From: Mycolicibacterium alvei | GTDB lineage: Bacteria; Actinomycetota; Actinomycetes; Mycobacteriales; Mycobacteriaceae | Assembly (NCBI RefSeq): GCF_010727325.1 | Contig: NZ_AP022565.1 | Location: 3,906,001-3,970,000, forward strand | DNA length: 64,000 nt | Direction: 5' to 3' | The notes under the pieces: generated by a model | The model's input: only the letters and a program-made list of their open reading frames with translations | What the model was told of the DNA's origin: nothing | The model's database searches: none | Position numbers and translations under genes: made by a program | In this document: positions 29,843-38,900 of the stretch, in pieces | Layout: every line of letters starts with the position of its first letter | Position numbering within the stretch: position 1 is the stretch's first letter

Positions 29843-30298
29843 TCAACCTTCGGCGCGTTCCTTCAGCCGTTGCAAGGTGAGCTCGATGTGCTCGGCGTTG
29901 GCGCCATCGCGGTCGGCCACCCCGGTGGCCAGCCCTGCGACCTTCTTGAACCACCCCGCGCGACGGTCCCAGGTGGACTCCGTCACCGTGCATCCGCCGT
30001 CCGAGGCAGTGATGTCGTAGCGCCAGTGCGCGACCGGGAACACCAGAGACTTCACGTCGAAGGCGAACGTCTTGCCCGGCTCGGCGTCGGTGACGGTGCA
30101 GGTGGTGCTCCAGGCCTTCGAGCCGTTGCGGTTCTGCCCCTTGAAGACCGATCCGGGAGTGGCCGAGTTGCCCTTCTGCCACTCCATCGCATGCGCCTCC
30201 TCGGCGAGCGAGGCCAAGGTGGGCAGGTCGGTGATGAGTGCGTACACGGCTGCGGGGTCGGCGGCGATCGTCACAGTCGCGTTCACAGGTGTGGTCAT
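29843..30298 (-). CDS. SRPBCC/polyketide cyclase-like protein
   Basis: 151 residues from ATG 30298. A START-like fold: VNATVTIAADPAAVYALITDLPTLA at the start, a central strand pair with KAWSTTCTVTDAEPGKTFAFDV, and a C-terminal long helix (HIELTLQRLKERAEG). Such proteins bind hydrophobic ligands in a cavity. It is convergent with the FAD oxidoreductase, 19 bases away. Ligand unknown. Confidence 0.82.
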   Translation of the reverse strand: MTTPVNATVTIAADPAAVYALITDLPTLASLAEEAHAMEWQKGNSATPGSVFKGQNRNGSKAWSTTCTVTDAEPGKTFAFDVKSLVFPVAHWRYDITASDGGCTVTESTWDRRAGWFKKVAGLATGVADRDGANAEHIELTLQRLKERAEG

Positions 30299-30318
30299 GG
30301 GCCGATCGTAGACCCGGG

Positions 30319-30486
30319 CTACCGGTCGATCATCCACGTCTGGGCCGCGGTGTGATGGTCGCCGGCGGGCTCGGCGAGAATGTCGAGCCTGGACAGCTGG
30401 TCGGGACTGAGTGTCACCGCATCGGCGGCGACGATGCCCAGACCGATCCGAGCTACTTCGAGGCCACCCAACCGTGCAGTCTGCAA
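30319..30486 (-). pseudogene. aldo/keto reductase remnant with internal in-frame deletion
   Basis: A 55-codon open frame. Its first 17 residues, LQTARLGGLEVARIGLG, are the N-terminal strand of aldo/keto reductases. The next 38 jump to the enzyme's extreme C-terminus (AVTLSPDQLSRLDILAEPAG, ending MIDR). More than 200 residues between are missing, including the catalytic Asp, Tyr, Lys and His. A deletion that kept the frame is the simplest cause. It explains the otherwise empty gap. Confidence 0.65.
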
Positions 30487-30545
30487 AGTTCCGATCGCCC
30501 AGTCTGCCCGGGAATCGGCGGCCGCGCCGTGACGTTGTGCCGCAT

Positions 30546-30905
30546 ATGACCGAGCGCCAGGTGCTGCAGCCGAGCGCAGCCCACCCCATCACCGTCGCCC
30601 CGACCGGACAGCGGGTTACCGTCACCGTCGGTGGAGCGATCATCGCGCAGACCGATGATGCCCTGACTCTGCAGGAGTCGACTTATCCGGCCGTGCAATA
30701 TATTCCGCGCGCCGATGTCGTGTGGGAGACGCTGACCCGGAGCGCCACCACCACCTACTGTCCGTTTAAGGGCGAGGCCAACTACTACGACGTCGGCGGG
30801 GTCGCCGACGTGACCTGGACCTATGAGGACCCGTATCCGGCCGTCGCCGAAATCGCCGGCCACCTGGCGTTCTACCCGGAGAAGGCCCAGATCGTCCTGG
30901 CTTAA
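30546..30905 (+). CDS. DUF427 protein, single domain (Rv0140-like)
   Basis: 119 residues from ATG 30546. One DUF427 domain with the marks YIPRADVVWETL and TTYCPFKGEANYYDV, matching the second half of the protein at 12282-13076. It overlaps nothing, and lies 9 bases before the glycosylase-like gene. Function of the family is unknown. Confidence 0.85.
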   Translation: MTERQVLQPSAAHPITVAPTGQRVTVTVGGAIIAQTDDALTLQESTYPAVQYIPRADVVWETLTRSATTTYCPFKGEANYYDVGGVADVTWTYEDPYPAVAEIAGHLAFYPEKAQIVLA

Positions 30906-30914
30906 CCTGGTGCA

Positions 30915-31814
30915 GTGCCCTCAACGAGCGTCGTATTCGAGGGCCCGGCCAGCCCGGGCCTGACGCTGGCTCCGTGGCGGCGCGGCGGCGGTGACCCCTG
31001 CAACCGGGTGAGTGCCGACGGCGCGATCTGGCGGGTATCGGCGATGTCCAGCGGTGCGGTCACCGCGCGAATCACCAAATCGGCGCCCGAAACCGTGGAC
31101 TGCGAGGCGTGGGGCCCCGGTAGCACGGAGTTCCTGGACGGATTTGCGGCGCTGGTGGGAGCCGACGACGACGCCGGCGGCTTCGACCCCGGCGAGCCGA
31201 CCGTCGCCGAGGCGCACCGGCGCGTGCCGCATCTGCGTCTCGGGCGCAGCAGCCTGGTGTTGGAGGCACTGGTGCCCGCGATCATCGAGCAGCGGGTCTC
31301 GGGCATGGATGCCTGGCGGGCGTGGCGGCGGTTGGTGACGAAGTACGGAGCCCCGGCCCCTGGCCCGGCGCCCGCCGGGATGCGGGTACCGCCCACCGCC
31401 GAGGCGTGGCGACGCATCCCCTCCTGGGAATTCCACCGGGCCAACGTGGACCCGGGCCGGGCGCGCACCATCGTCGGCTGCGCGCAGCGCGCCGATACCC
31501 TCGAGAGACTCACCGCCGAGCGGGCCATGACGGCGCTGCGCTCGCTGCCCGGTGTCGGTGAGTGGACGGCGGCAGAGACCGTGCAACGTGCCTTCGGCGA
31601 CGCGGACGCGCTGTCGGTGGGCGACTATCACCTGGCGACGATGGTGGGACGCACCCTGCTCGGCCGGCCGATCGATGATGCGGCCATGGTGGAACTGCTC
31701 GAACCGCTGCGCCCGCATCGGCAGCGGGCCGTCCGCCTGCTGGAAGCCAGCGGGCTGGCCCGTAATCCGCGATTCGGAGCGCGTCAGGCCATTCCGAACC
31801 TGCGGGCCCTGTAG
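30915..31814 (+). CDS. DNA-3-methyladenine glycosylase-like protein (Rv0142-like)
   Basis: 299 residues, GTG start. The second half has the helix-hairpin-helix-GPD layout of AlkA-type base-excision enzymes: hairpin LRSLPGVGEWTA and the region DALSVGDYHL with the Asp expected for catalysis. The N-terminal part has a beta-rich AlkA-N type domain. It probably removes alkylated bases. It follows the DUF427 gene by 9 bases, so the two are probably in one operon. Confidence 0.78.
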   Translation: MPSTSVVFEGPASPGLTLAPWRRGGGDPCNRVSADGAIWRVSAMSSGAVTARITKSAPETVDCEAWGPGSTEFLDGFAALVGADDDAGGFDPGEPTVAEAHRRVPHLRLGRSSLVLEALVPAIIEQRVSGMDAWRAWRRLVTKYGAPAPGPAPAGMRVPPTAEAWRRIPSWEFHRANVDPGRARTIVGCAQRADTLERLTAERAMTALRSLPGVGEWTAAETVQRAFGDADALSVGDYHLATMVGRTLLGRPIDDAAMVELLEPLRPHRQRAVRLLEASGLARNPRFGARQAIPNLRAL

Positions 31815-31821
31815 GCCGGCT

Positions 31822-31847
31822 GATTGCGCGCCGCGATTGTCGGGTAC
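31822..31847 (+). promoter_or_regulatory. possible SigF-type promoter for dps
   Basis: GATT and GGGTAC separated by 16 bases, near the mycobacterial SigF pattern GTTT-N15-17-GGGTAT, 39 bases before the dps ATG. The -35 part has one mismatch. Stress and stationary-phase control of dps in M. smegmatis is established, which supports the reading. Confidence 0.45.
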
Positions 31848-31885
31848 CCGGGGACGGAACCCATCGTGAATCGAAAGGAGCCGCA

Positions 31886-32437
31886 ATGACCTCGTTCACC
31901 ATTCCCGGACTGACCGACAAGCAAGGGAGCGACGTGGCCGAGCTGTTGCAGAAGCAGCTCAGCACATACAACGACCTACATCTCACGCTCAAGCACGTCC
32001 ACTGGAACGTCGTCGGTCCGAACTTCATCGGAGTGCACGAGATGATCGACCCGCAGGTGGAGCTGGTGCGAGCCTACGCCGACGAGGTCGCTGAACGGAT
32101 TGCCGCACTGGGCAAATCGCCCAAGGGCACCCCGGGCGCCATCGTCGCTGACCGCACCTGGGACGACTACTCCGTCGGGCGTGACAAGGTGCAAGCCCAC
32201 CTCGCGGCGCTCGACCTCGTCTACAACGGGGTGATCGAGGACATCCGCAAGGCGATCGCCCGGATGGAGAAACTCGACCTGGTCTCCCAGGACATCCTCA
32301 TTGATCACGCCGCCGAACTCGAGAAGTTCCAATGGTTCGTCCGGGCCCATCTGGAGAGTGCCGGAGGCACGCTGGCCCATGAGGGCGCACCCACCGAGCG
32401 CGGTGCGGCCGGGAAGGCGCGACGCAAGAGCGCTTGA
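31886..32437 (+). CDS. dps: DNA-binding ferritin-like protein Dps
   Basis: 183 residues with AAAGGAG 5-6 bases upstream. Forms a 12-mer that stores iron, consumes peroxide and coats DNA in starved cells. Ferroxidase residues His39, His51, Asp66 and Glu70 are in the expected places (LKHVHWNVVGPNFIGVH; YADEVAERI). The C-terminal tail is long and basic (GKARRKSA), as in M. smegmatis Dps1 where it binds DNA. Length and tail match that protein. Confidence 0.94.
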   Translation: MTSFTIPGLTDKQGSDVAELLQKQLSTYNDLHLTLKHVHWNVVGPNFIGVHEMIDPQVELVRAYADEVAERIAALGKSPKGTPGAIVADRTWDDYSVGRDKVQAHLAALDLVYNGVIEDIRKAIARMEKLDLVSQDILIDHAAELEKFQWFVRAHLESAGGTLAHEGAPTERGAAGKARRKSA

Positions 32438-32471
32438 CCTGAATCATTGTTGAGGTGCCAAGCTCGGCGGT

Positions 32472-33296
32472 ATGCCTACCTGGATTTGCACGGGATGCGG
32501 TGTGGAGCACCCGGATTCCGCCACCGAGCCCGCTGACAGCTGTGTGTTGACCTCCGAGATCGTGTCGATCGAGGAACGCGGGGACCTACCGCCGCACGGG
32601 ACCTGGACCACGCTTGAGGCGCTGGCGGCGCAACCTCATCACACCGAACACGTCGACCACGGTCGCGGAGTGCACAGTCTGCGGCGGGCGCCCAGGTTCG
32701 CCATCGGACACCGGTCGTTTCTGGCGCGGACCGCGCAGGGAAACCTGCTGTGGGACGCGCCGGGCTACCTGGACGACGAGATCACCGACCTCGTTCATGG
32801 CCTCGGTGGCGTCGATGCCGTCGCTGCCAGCCATCCCCACATGTTCGGTGCGCAACTCAGTTGGAGCCGGGCATTCGGCGGAGTACCGGTGTACGTGAAT
32901 GCCCTTGATGAGGAATGGCTTCCGGGTCCCGATCCACTGATCCAGCTCTGGAGTGGCGAGCTGGAACCGTTGGCCGGAGTGCGGCTGATCCACGTGGGCG
33001 GTCATATGCGGGGGAGTTCGGTGGCGCTGACGGCTGACGGCACGCTGCTGGTGGGGGACACCATCTCCGGTGGCCTGGCCAGGAACTGGGTGTCGTTCCA
33101 GCGGAACTTCCCCAAGCACGTCCCGCTGTCGGCCGCGGTGGTGCGAAGGATCGTGGATCGGCTCGATCGATACGACTACGACAGGCTCTACACCCTTGGC
33201 GGCGACGAGATCGACAGCGCCGCCAAGGGTGTGGTGCGCAGATCAGCTGAGACCCATATCCGTTGGGTCAGTGGAGAATTCGATCATCTGACCTGA
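32472..33296 (+). CDS. metallo-beta-lactamase-fold protein with N-terminal zinc ribbon
   Basis: 274 residues. Starts with WICTGCGVEHPDS, a small Cys-x-x-Cys ribbon of the rubredoxin-like kind. The rest has a metallo-beta-lactamase fold: ASHPHMFGAQ in place of the HxHxDH motif, HVGGHMRGSS and LLVGDTISGG as later metal-ligand regions. The metal site is therefore incomplete relative to canonical enzymes, so hydrolase activity is uncertain. It starts 34 bases after dps and may be co-transcribed with it. Confidence 0.75.
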   Translation: MPTWICTGCGVEHPDSATEPADSCVLTSEIVSIEERGDLPPHGTWTTLEALAAQPHHTEHVDHGRGVHSLRRAPRFAIGHRSFLARTAQGNLLWDAPGYLDDEITDLVHGLGGVDAVAASHPHMFGAQLSWSRAFGGVPVYVNALDEEWLPGPDPLIQLWSGELEPLAGVRLIHVGGHMRGSSVALTADGTLLVGDTISGGLARNWVSFQRNFPKHVPLSAAVVRRIVDRLDRYDYDRLYTLGGDEIDSAAKGVVRRSAETHIRWVSGEFDHLT

Positions 33297-33297
33297 T

Positions 33298-34071
33298 CTA
33301 GCGGCCGCGCTGCCGGTCGAGTGCATCTTCGCGGACCGGACGCTCGGCCAGTCTCTCGGGCGCGCCGAACAGCAACGGGTAGGCCACCCCGGCGATCGCC
33401 GCACCGACCAGCGGGGCCAGCCAGAACGCCCACAGCTGCGCCGGCGCACCGTTTCCGTTGAAGAACGCGACCGCGGTAGAACGGGCCGGGTTGACCGAGG
33501 TGTTCGAGATCGGGATCGAGATCAGGTGGATCAGCGTCAGGGTGAGACCGATCGACAGCCCGGCGAAGCCCTTCGGTGCGCGGTCATCGGTGGAACCCAG
33601 GATGACCAGGAGGAAGACCGCGGTGAGGATCACCTCGGCGAGAAGCACCGCCATCAGTGAATACCCGCCGGGGGAGTGCTCGCCGTAGCCATTGGCGGCC
33701 ATGTTCCCGGCGGCCGACCAACCGTCCTTGCCGCTGGCGATCACGTAGATCACCAGGCCGGCGAGCAGACCGCCGACAACCTGTGAAATCCAGTACGGCA
33801 CAACGGCTGCCCACTCGACGCGGCGGGCCAGTGCGGCGCCCAGCGTGACGGCCGGGTTGAAGTGCCCGCCGGAAATCGTGCCGAAGGCGTACACGCCGGT
33901 CAGAACCGTCAGGCCGAACGCGAGGGCCACACCGAGGAAACCGATCCCCACGGAGAAGCCGTCGGAGAGAAACTTCGCGGCGAATACCGCGCTACCGCAA
34001 CCGCCCAGGACCAGCCAGAACGTCCCGATGAACTCGGCTGCCAATCGATGTGACATGGTCGGCGTACTCAT
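33298..34071 (-). CDS. aqpZ: aquaporin Z
   Basis: 257 residues from the ATG that has GGAG 6-7 bases upstream. Six membrane helices and two NPA half-helices: [11 protein letters not shown] and NTSVNPARS, the second followed by the Arg of the selectivity filter. It is a water channel of the bacterial MIP family (AqpZ rather than GlpF, as the loop between the two halves is short). Its end is 1 base from the preceding gene's stop on the other strand. Confidence 0.9.
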   Translation of the reverse strand: MSTPTMSHRLAAEFIGTFWLVLGGCGSAVFAAKFLSDGFSVGIGFLGVALAFGLTVLTGVYAFGTISGGHFNPAVTLGAALARRVEWAAVVPYWISQVVGGLLAGLVIYVIASGKDGWSAAGNMAANGYGEHSPGGYSLMAVLLAEVILTAVFLLVILGSTDDRAPKGFAGLSIGLTLTLIHLISIPISNTSVNPARSTAVAFFNGNGAPAQLWAFWLAPLVGAAIAGVAYPLLFGAPERLAERPVREDALDRQRGR

Positions 34072-34190
34072 GGCGATCTCCATCTCTAGATGTGATTCGT
34101 CGGCGAGCGTTTCACGCCAGTAGCTGGTGGCAGAGTCGTTGTTGCGAAATTGATTGCATAGCGAAATTTACGTTTCCGTATCGTGGCCGA

Positions 34191-34991
34191 TCAGCGGTAA
34201 GCGGTCAACCGGGCCACCAGCGCCACCGCGCCGTCATCGCCGATGGCCTGCGCGTCAGCGACGCCGGAGCTGCGTCCGGCTCGTAACGTGCGTGCCTCGT
34301 AACGGGATTCGTGTCCGGCACGGAACTGGCGCAGGTAGTTGACCCGCAATGAAGCCGTCCGCCAGGGCTTATCGTCCCCGTCACCGAGCGCCGCGGAGCC
34401 GACGAGTTCGAGTGCCGCCGCCGATACCCCGCCATGCACGATGCCGATGCTGTTGTTGATGACGGGATCGGACAGCTGCCGCAGCACCGCGGTGCGACTG
34501 CCCGTCTCGGCGACCTCGACCGACATGCGGTCCCCCAGCGTGGCGGGCGGTGTGCCCTCGGCAGTGTCGGTGGGCCACGCGACGAGGTGGCCCGGCGCGT
34601 GGATATGGAAGGACCGCACCGTCGCCGTCCCCAGTAGATGGTCGCCGTGGGTCAGCTCGCACAGTCCCAACGGCGCGGTTCCCTTCGGGCCGAAGGGTCG
34701 GGCGGTTGCCACCACCGGAATCTTCGGTGCCGCTGTGACGAGGTCTATCGCATGCGGGGCGAGCTCGATGGCCAGCTCGCTGGTCACCGTCCACTCGTCC
34801 TCATCGCGGCGGAGGTGATTGATCAGGCCGCCTACGTGGTCGACCAGCATCGCCAGCGGAGCGATGGTCGACATCCGGGTGAGGGGATTGAGCAGGCCCC
34901 CGACGGGTATCGAGGCCACGCAGCGGTCCGGGCCCTCTTCAAGGGTGTGTACGCCCATGCGGCCCAACGGGGTATTCAGTGGATAGTGCAT
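34191..34991 (-). CDS. acyl-CoA thioesterase-like protein, double hotdog
   Basis: 266 residues from ATG 34991 (a TTG 9 bases earlier is an alternative). Two hotdog halves: the first with LLNPLTRMSTIAPLAMLVDHVGG, the second with NNSIGIVHGGVSAAALELVG, where HGG is the usual turn of the active-site helix. Double-hotdog proteins hydrolyse acyl-CoA esters. No partner genes. Its promoter region is shared with the broken copper ATPase and the copper-type operator. Confidence 0.78.
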   Translation of the reverse strand: MHYPLNTPLGRMGVHTLEEGPDRCVASIPVGGLLNPLTRMSTIAPLAMLVDHVGGLINHLRRDEDEWTVTSELAIELAPHAIDLVTAAPKIPVVATARPFGPKGTAPLGLCELTHGDHLLGTATVRSFHIHAPGHLVAWPTDTAEGTPPATLGDRMSVEVAETGSRTAVLRQLSDPVINNSIGIVHGGVSAAALELVGSAALGDGDDKPWRTASLRVNYLRQFRAGHESRYEARTLRAGRSSGVADAQAIGDDGAVALVARLTAYR

Positions 34992-35025
34992 CGCCGACAA
35001 CAGTTACGCCCATCACAGTGGCTAG

Positions 35026-35042
35026 ATACCCTTTGGGGGTAT
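35026..35042. promoter_or_regulatory. CsoR/RicR-type copper operator
   Basis: ATACCC-TTTGG-GGGTAT: perfect 6-base arms with a 5-base spacer, fitting the TACCC-N5-GGGTA motif of the mycobacterial RicR regulon. It lies 33 bases upstream of the copper ATPase remnant. Confidence 0.65.
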
Positions 35043-35074
35043 GAAGTGACGATCTGGCCACGCCTCAACATGCG

Positions 35075-35430
35075 ATGCACGAGGGTCACGGCGACCGCGT
35101 CACGCCGTTCCGGAGGCTGTTGTGGGTCATGACGGTGCCGGCCGTACCGACGGTGGCACATCCACCGATGTCCGCGATGCTCCTCGGTTACTCGATCCCG
35201 GATTTCCCCGGTGCGACGTGGATCCCGCCGCTACTCGGCACCGTGATGCACTCCTGGGGCGGTCGATCGTTCCTGGCCGGTGCGGTCAGTGAAATGCGTT
35301 CGTGCACAACGGTAATGGAGTTGTCGATCGGCCTGGCGATCACCGTGTCCTTCGTGGCGTCGTGGGGTGCGGGCCTCGGTGTACTGCACCACCAGTTGGA
35401 CCTCTGGTGGGGGCCGTCGTGGCACGCGAC
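35075..35430 (+). pseudogene. copper P-type ATPase, 5' remnant (CtpB/CopB type)
   Basis: About 117 codons that read as the start of a P1B copper ATPase: HGDRVTPFRRLLW, then YSIPDFPGATWIPPLLGTVM and GLAITVSFVASWGAGLG, which are the first three membrane helices. The phosphorylation motif DKTGT, the CPx motif and the ATP domain are all missing. After the Leu-Asp-x-Trp-Trp stretch the frame loses the family pattern; a stop follows at 35527. It is a decayed copper exporter that still has its operator. Confidence 0.65.
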
Positions 35431-35589
35431 GCGCAGTCGCTGCGCCGACTCGACCTGCGCCCTGAGGCCGGCGTGCGCAGCGTTGTGCGGGTCTCGGGGC
35501 GTCGACAAGGCAATTCTAAGAATCTGACTAAGCTTTCCCGCAAATAGATCCGTTGCAGATAACGGCACTATAACGCCGGAGTGTGATAT

Positions 35590-35605
35590 ATGTAGCAAAC
35601 TACAT
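35590..35605. promoter_or_regulatory. inverted repeat upstream of gltB
   Basis: ATGTAGCAAACTACAT: perfect 6-base arms around CAAA, in an AT-richer patch 340 bases before gltB. It resembles sites for dimeric winged-helix repressors, but none is encoded here. It may be a leftover of the deleted region next to the ATPase remnant. Confidence 0.4.
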
Positions 35606-35747
35606 TGGCGGCCAGGGCGACGACCGGCCAGGGCGGGGGGTGGGTCGCCCCTGGTCGCGCCTGGGTGGAACCGCAAGGGCGGCAATGAAATTCACTGATC
35701 GCCCGGCCGATCGACTTGTGCGCCCGGGAGAGGCCGATCAAGCCTAG

Positions 35748-35766
35748 TTAGGTTCGGCTTAGTTGG
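35748..35766. promoter_or_regulatory. iron-box-like half site upstream of gltB
   Basis: TTAGGTTCGGCTTAGTTGG matches the IdeR consensus (TTAGGTTAGGCTAACCTAA) at 12 of 19 positions, with the left half nearly perfect and the right half poor. About 180 bases before the gltB ATG. A weak candidate only. Confidence 0.25.
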
Positions 35767-35944
35767 CATCTGGCACGGTTTTTGCCTTATCGTTTTCTTC
35801 ACTTATGGCGTGTGGAACATAGCCGTCGTCCAGTGCTGCACGGAGGCCACCAACGCCGAGCCGGCTGATTGTCAGCCAGAGACTGCCTGTCAGGCAGCCG
35901 GCACGGTAAAGCTTCGTAGAAGCGTGTTGAAGGGCAAGGTGGGA

Positions 35945-38900
35945 ATGGCGCCCAGCAAGGTCGGGCTGTACAACCCCGCATACGAGCATGATGCGTGTGG
36001 CGTGGCAATGGTGGCGGACATCCAAGGTCGTCGCAGCCGGGACATCGTGGACAAGGCGATCACAGCTCTGGTGAACCTGGAGCACCGCGGTGCCCAGGGC
36101 GCAGAACCGAACACCGGCGACGGCGCAGGAATCCTGCTGCAGGTCCCCGATTCGTTCCTGCGCGAGGTGGTCGAGTTCACCCTGCCGGAGGCTGGAAGCT
36201 ATGCCACGGGCATCGCCTTCCTGCCGCAGTCCTCGCGCGACGCTTCCGCGGCAGCCGAAGCCGTGGAGAAGATCGTCGAGGCCGAGGGCCTGACGGTGCT
36301 GGGCTGGCGTCAGGTGCCGATCGACGACTCCTCGCTCGGTGCCCTGGCGCGCGACGCGATGCCGAGTTTCCGGCAGCTGTTCATCGGTGGCGCCTCCGGC
36401 ATGGACCTGGAGCGCAAGGCGTACGTCGTGCGCAAGCGTGCCGAACACGAACTGGGCACCAAGGGACCCGGCCAGGACGGCCCCGGTCGCGAGACGGTGT
36501 ACTTCCCGAGCCTGTCCGGTCAGACCTTCGTCTACAAGGGCATGCTGACCACCCCGCAGCTCAAGGCGTTCTACCTGGACCTGCAGGACGAACGGATGAC
36601 CAGCGCGCTGGGCATCGTGCACTCCCGCTTCTCCACCAACACCTTCCCGTCGTGGCCGCTGGCCCATCCTTTCCGGCGGATCGCCCACAACGGCGAGATC
36701 AACACCGTCACCGGTAACGAGAACTGGATGCGCGCCCGTGAGGCGCTGATCCGCACCGACGTGTTCGGCACCGACGGGCTCGACAAGATCGTGCCGGTCT
36801 GCACGCCGGGCGCCTCGGACACCGCGCGCTTCGACGAGGTGCTCGAGCTGCTGCACCTCGGTGGCCGCAGCCTGCCGCACGCCGTGCTGATGATGATCCC
36901 CGAGGCGTGGGAACGCGCCGAGTCGATGGATCCCGCCCGCCGGGCCTTTTACGAGTTCCACGACTCGCTGATGGAGCCGTGGGACGGCCCGGCCTCGGTG
37001 TGCTTCACCGACGGCACCGTCATCGGCGCCGTGCTGGACCGCAACGGTCTGCGCCCGTCGCGCATCTGGGTGACCGACGACGGCCTGGTCGTGATGGCGT
37101 CGGAGGCCGGCGTGCTGCCGCTCGACCCGTCCACCGTCGTCAAGAAGATGCGCCTGCAGCCCGGCCGGATGTTCCTGGTGGACACCGCCCAGGGCCGCAT
37201 CGTCTCCGACGAGGAGATCAAGGCGGAACTGGCTGCCGAGTTGCCCTACCAGGAGTGGGTCGAGGCCGGCCTGTTCCCGCTCGACGAGCTGCCGCCCGGC
37301 GACTACGTCCGGATGCCCCACCACCGCGTGGTGCTACGCCAACAGATCTTCGGCTACACCTACGAGGAGCTGAACCTGCTGGTGGCGCCGATGGCGCGCA
37401 CCGGCGCCGAGGCGCTGGGCTCGATGGGCACCGACACCCCGGTCGCCATCCTCTCGGCGCGGCCGCGGATGCTGTTCGACTACTTCCAGCAGCTGTTCGC
37501 CCAGGTCACCAACCCGCCGCTGGACGCCATCCGCGAAGAGGTGGTCACCAGCCTGCAGGGCGTGATCGGGCCCGAAGGCGACCTGCTCAACCCGGGTCCC
37601 GAATCGTGCCGCCAGATCGTGCTCTCGCAGCCGATCCTGCGCAACGCCGACCTGTCCAAGCTGGTCTGCGTCGACCCCGACCACGAAGTCCGGGGCCACA
37701 AGCACGGCATGCGCGCCGCGGTGGTCCGCTGCCTGTACCCGGTCAACCGGGGCGGCCAGGGACTCAAAGAGGCGCTGGACAACGTCCGCGCCAAGGTCTC
37801 GGAGGCGATCCGCGAGGGCGCCCGCATCATCGTGCTGTCCGACCGCGAATCCAACGAGACGATGGCGCCGATCCCGTCGTTGCTGTCCGTGGCCGCGGTG
37901 CACCACCACCTGGTCCGCGAGCGCACCCGTACCAAGGTCGGCCTGGTGGCCGAGGCCGGTGACGCCCGCGAGGTGCACCACATGGCCATGCTGTGCGGCT
38001 TCGGTGCGGCCGCGGTCAATCCGTACATGGCCTTCGAGTCGATCGAGGACATGGTCGACCGGGGTCTGATCGCCGGAATCAGCAGCGATAAGGCCAAGGC
38101 CAACTACGTCAAGGCCGCAGGCAAGGGCGTGCTGAAGGTGATGTCCAAGATGGGCATCTCCACCCTGGCCTCCTACACCGGCGCCCAGCTGTTCCAGGCG
38201 ATCGGCATCTCCCAGGGGGTGCTCGACCAGTACTTCACCGGGCTGAGCTGCCCGGTCGGCGGTATCGACCTCGACGACATCGCCGCCGACGTCGCCACCC
38301 GCCATGCACTGGCGTTCTTGGACCGCCCCGACGAGCGCGCCCACCGCGAGCTCGAGGTCGGCGGCGAATACCAGTGGCGCCGCGAGGGCGAGTACCACCT
38401 GTTCAACCCGGACACGGTGTTCAAGCTCCAACATTCGACTCGGACCGGGCAGTACTCGATCTTCAAGGAGTACACCGCCCTGGTCGACGACCAGAGCGAG
38501 CGGATGGCCTCGCTACGCGGCCTGTTGAAGTTCAAGGACCTCAACGACACCGGGCGTCAGGCGATACCGCTCGACGAGGTCGAGCCGGCCTCCGAGATCG
38601 TCAAGCGCTTCTCGACGGGCGCCATGAGCTACGGCTCGATCTCGGCCGAGGCGCACGAGACCCTGGCCATCGCGATGAACCGCCTCGGCGCCCGGTCGAA
38701 CTCGGGTGAGGGCGGCGAAAGCGTGCACCGCTTCGAGCCCGAGGCCAACGGTGACTGGCGTCGCAGCGCAATCAAGCAGGTGGCCTCCGGCCGGTTCGGG
38801 GTGACCAGCCACTACCTGACCAACTGCTCCGACATCCAGATCAAGATGGCCCAGGGTGCGAAGCCTGGTGAGGGTGGGCAGCTTCCGGGGCACAAGGTGT

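Noticed and set aside
35302..35547. 81-codon frame overlapping the copper ATPase remnant
   Set aside because: Its first half is the shadow of the ATPase frame. The tail (RRLDLRPEAGVRSVV) looks protein-like but could not be assigned, and no start is visible.
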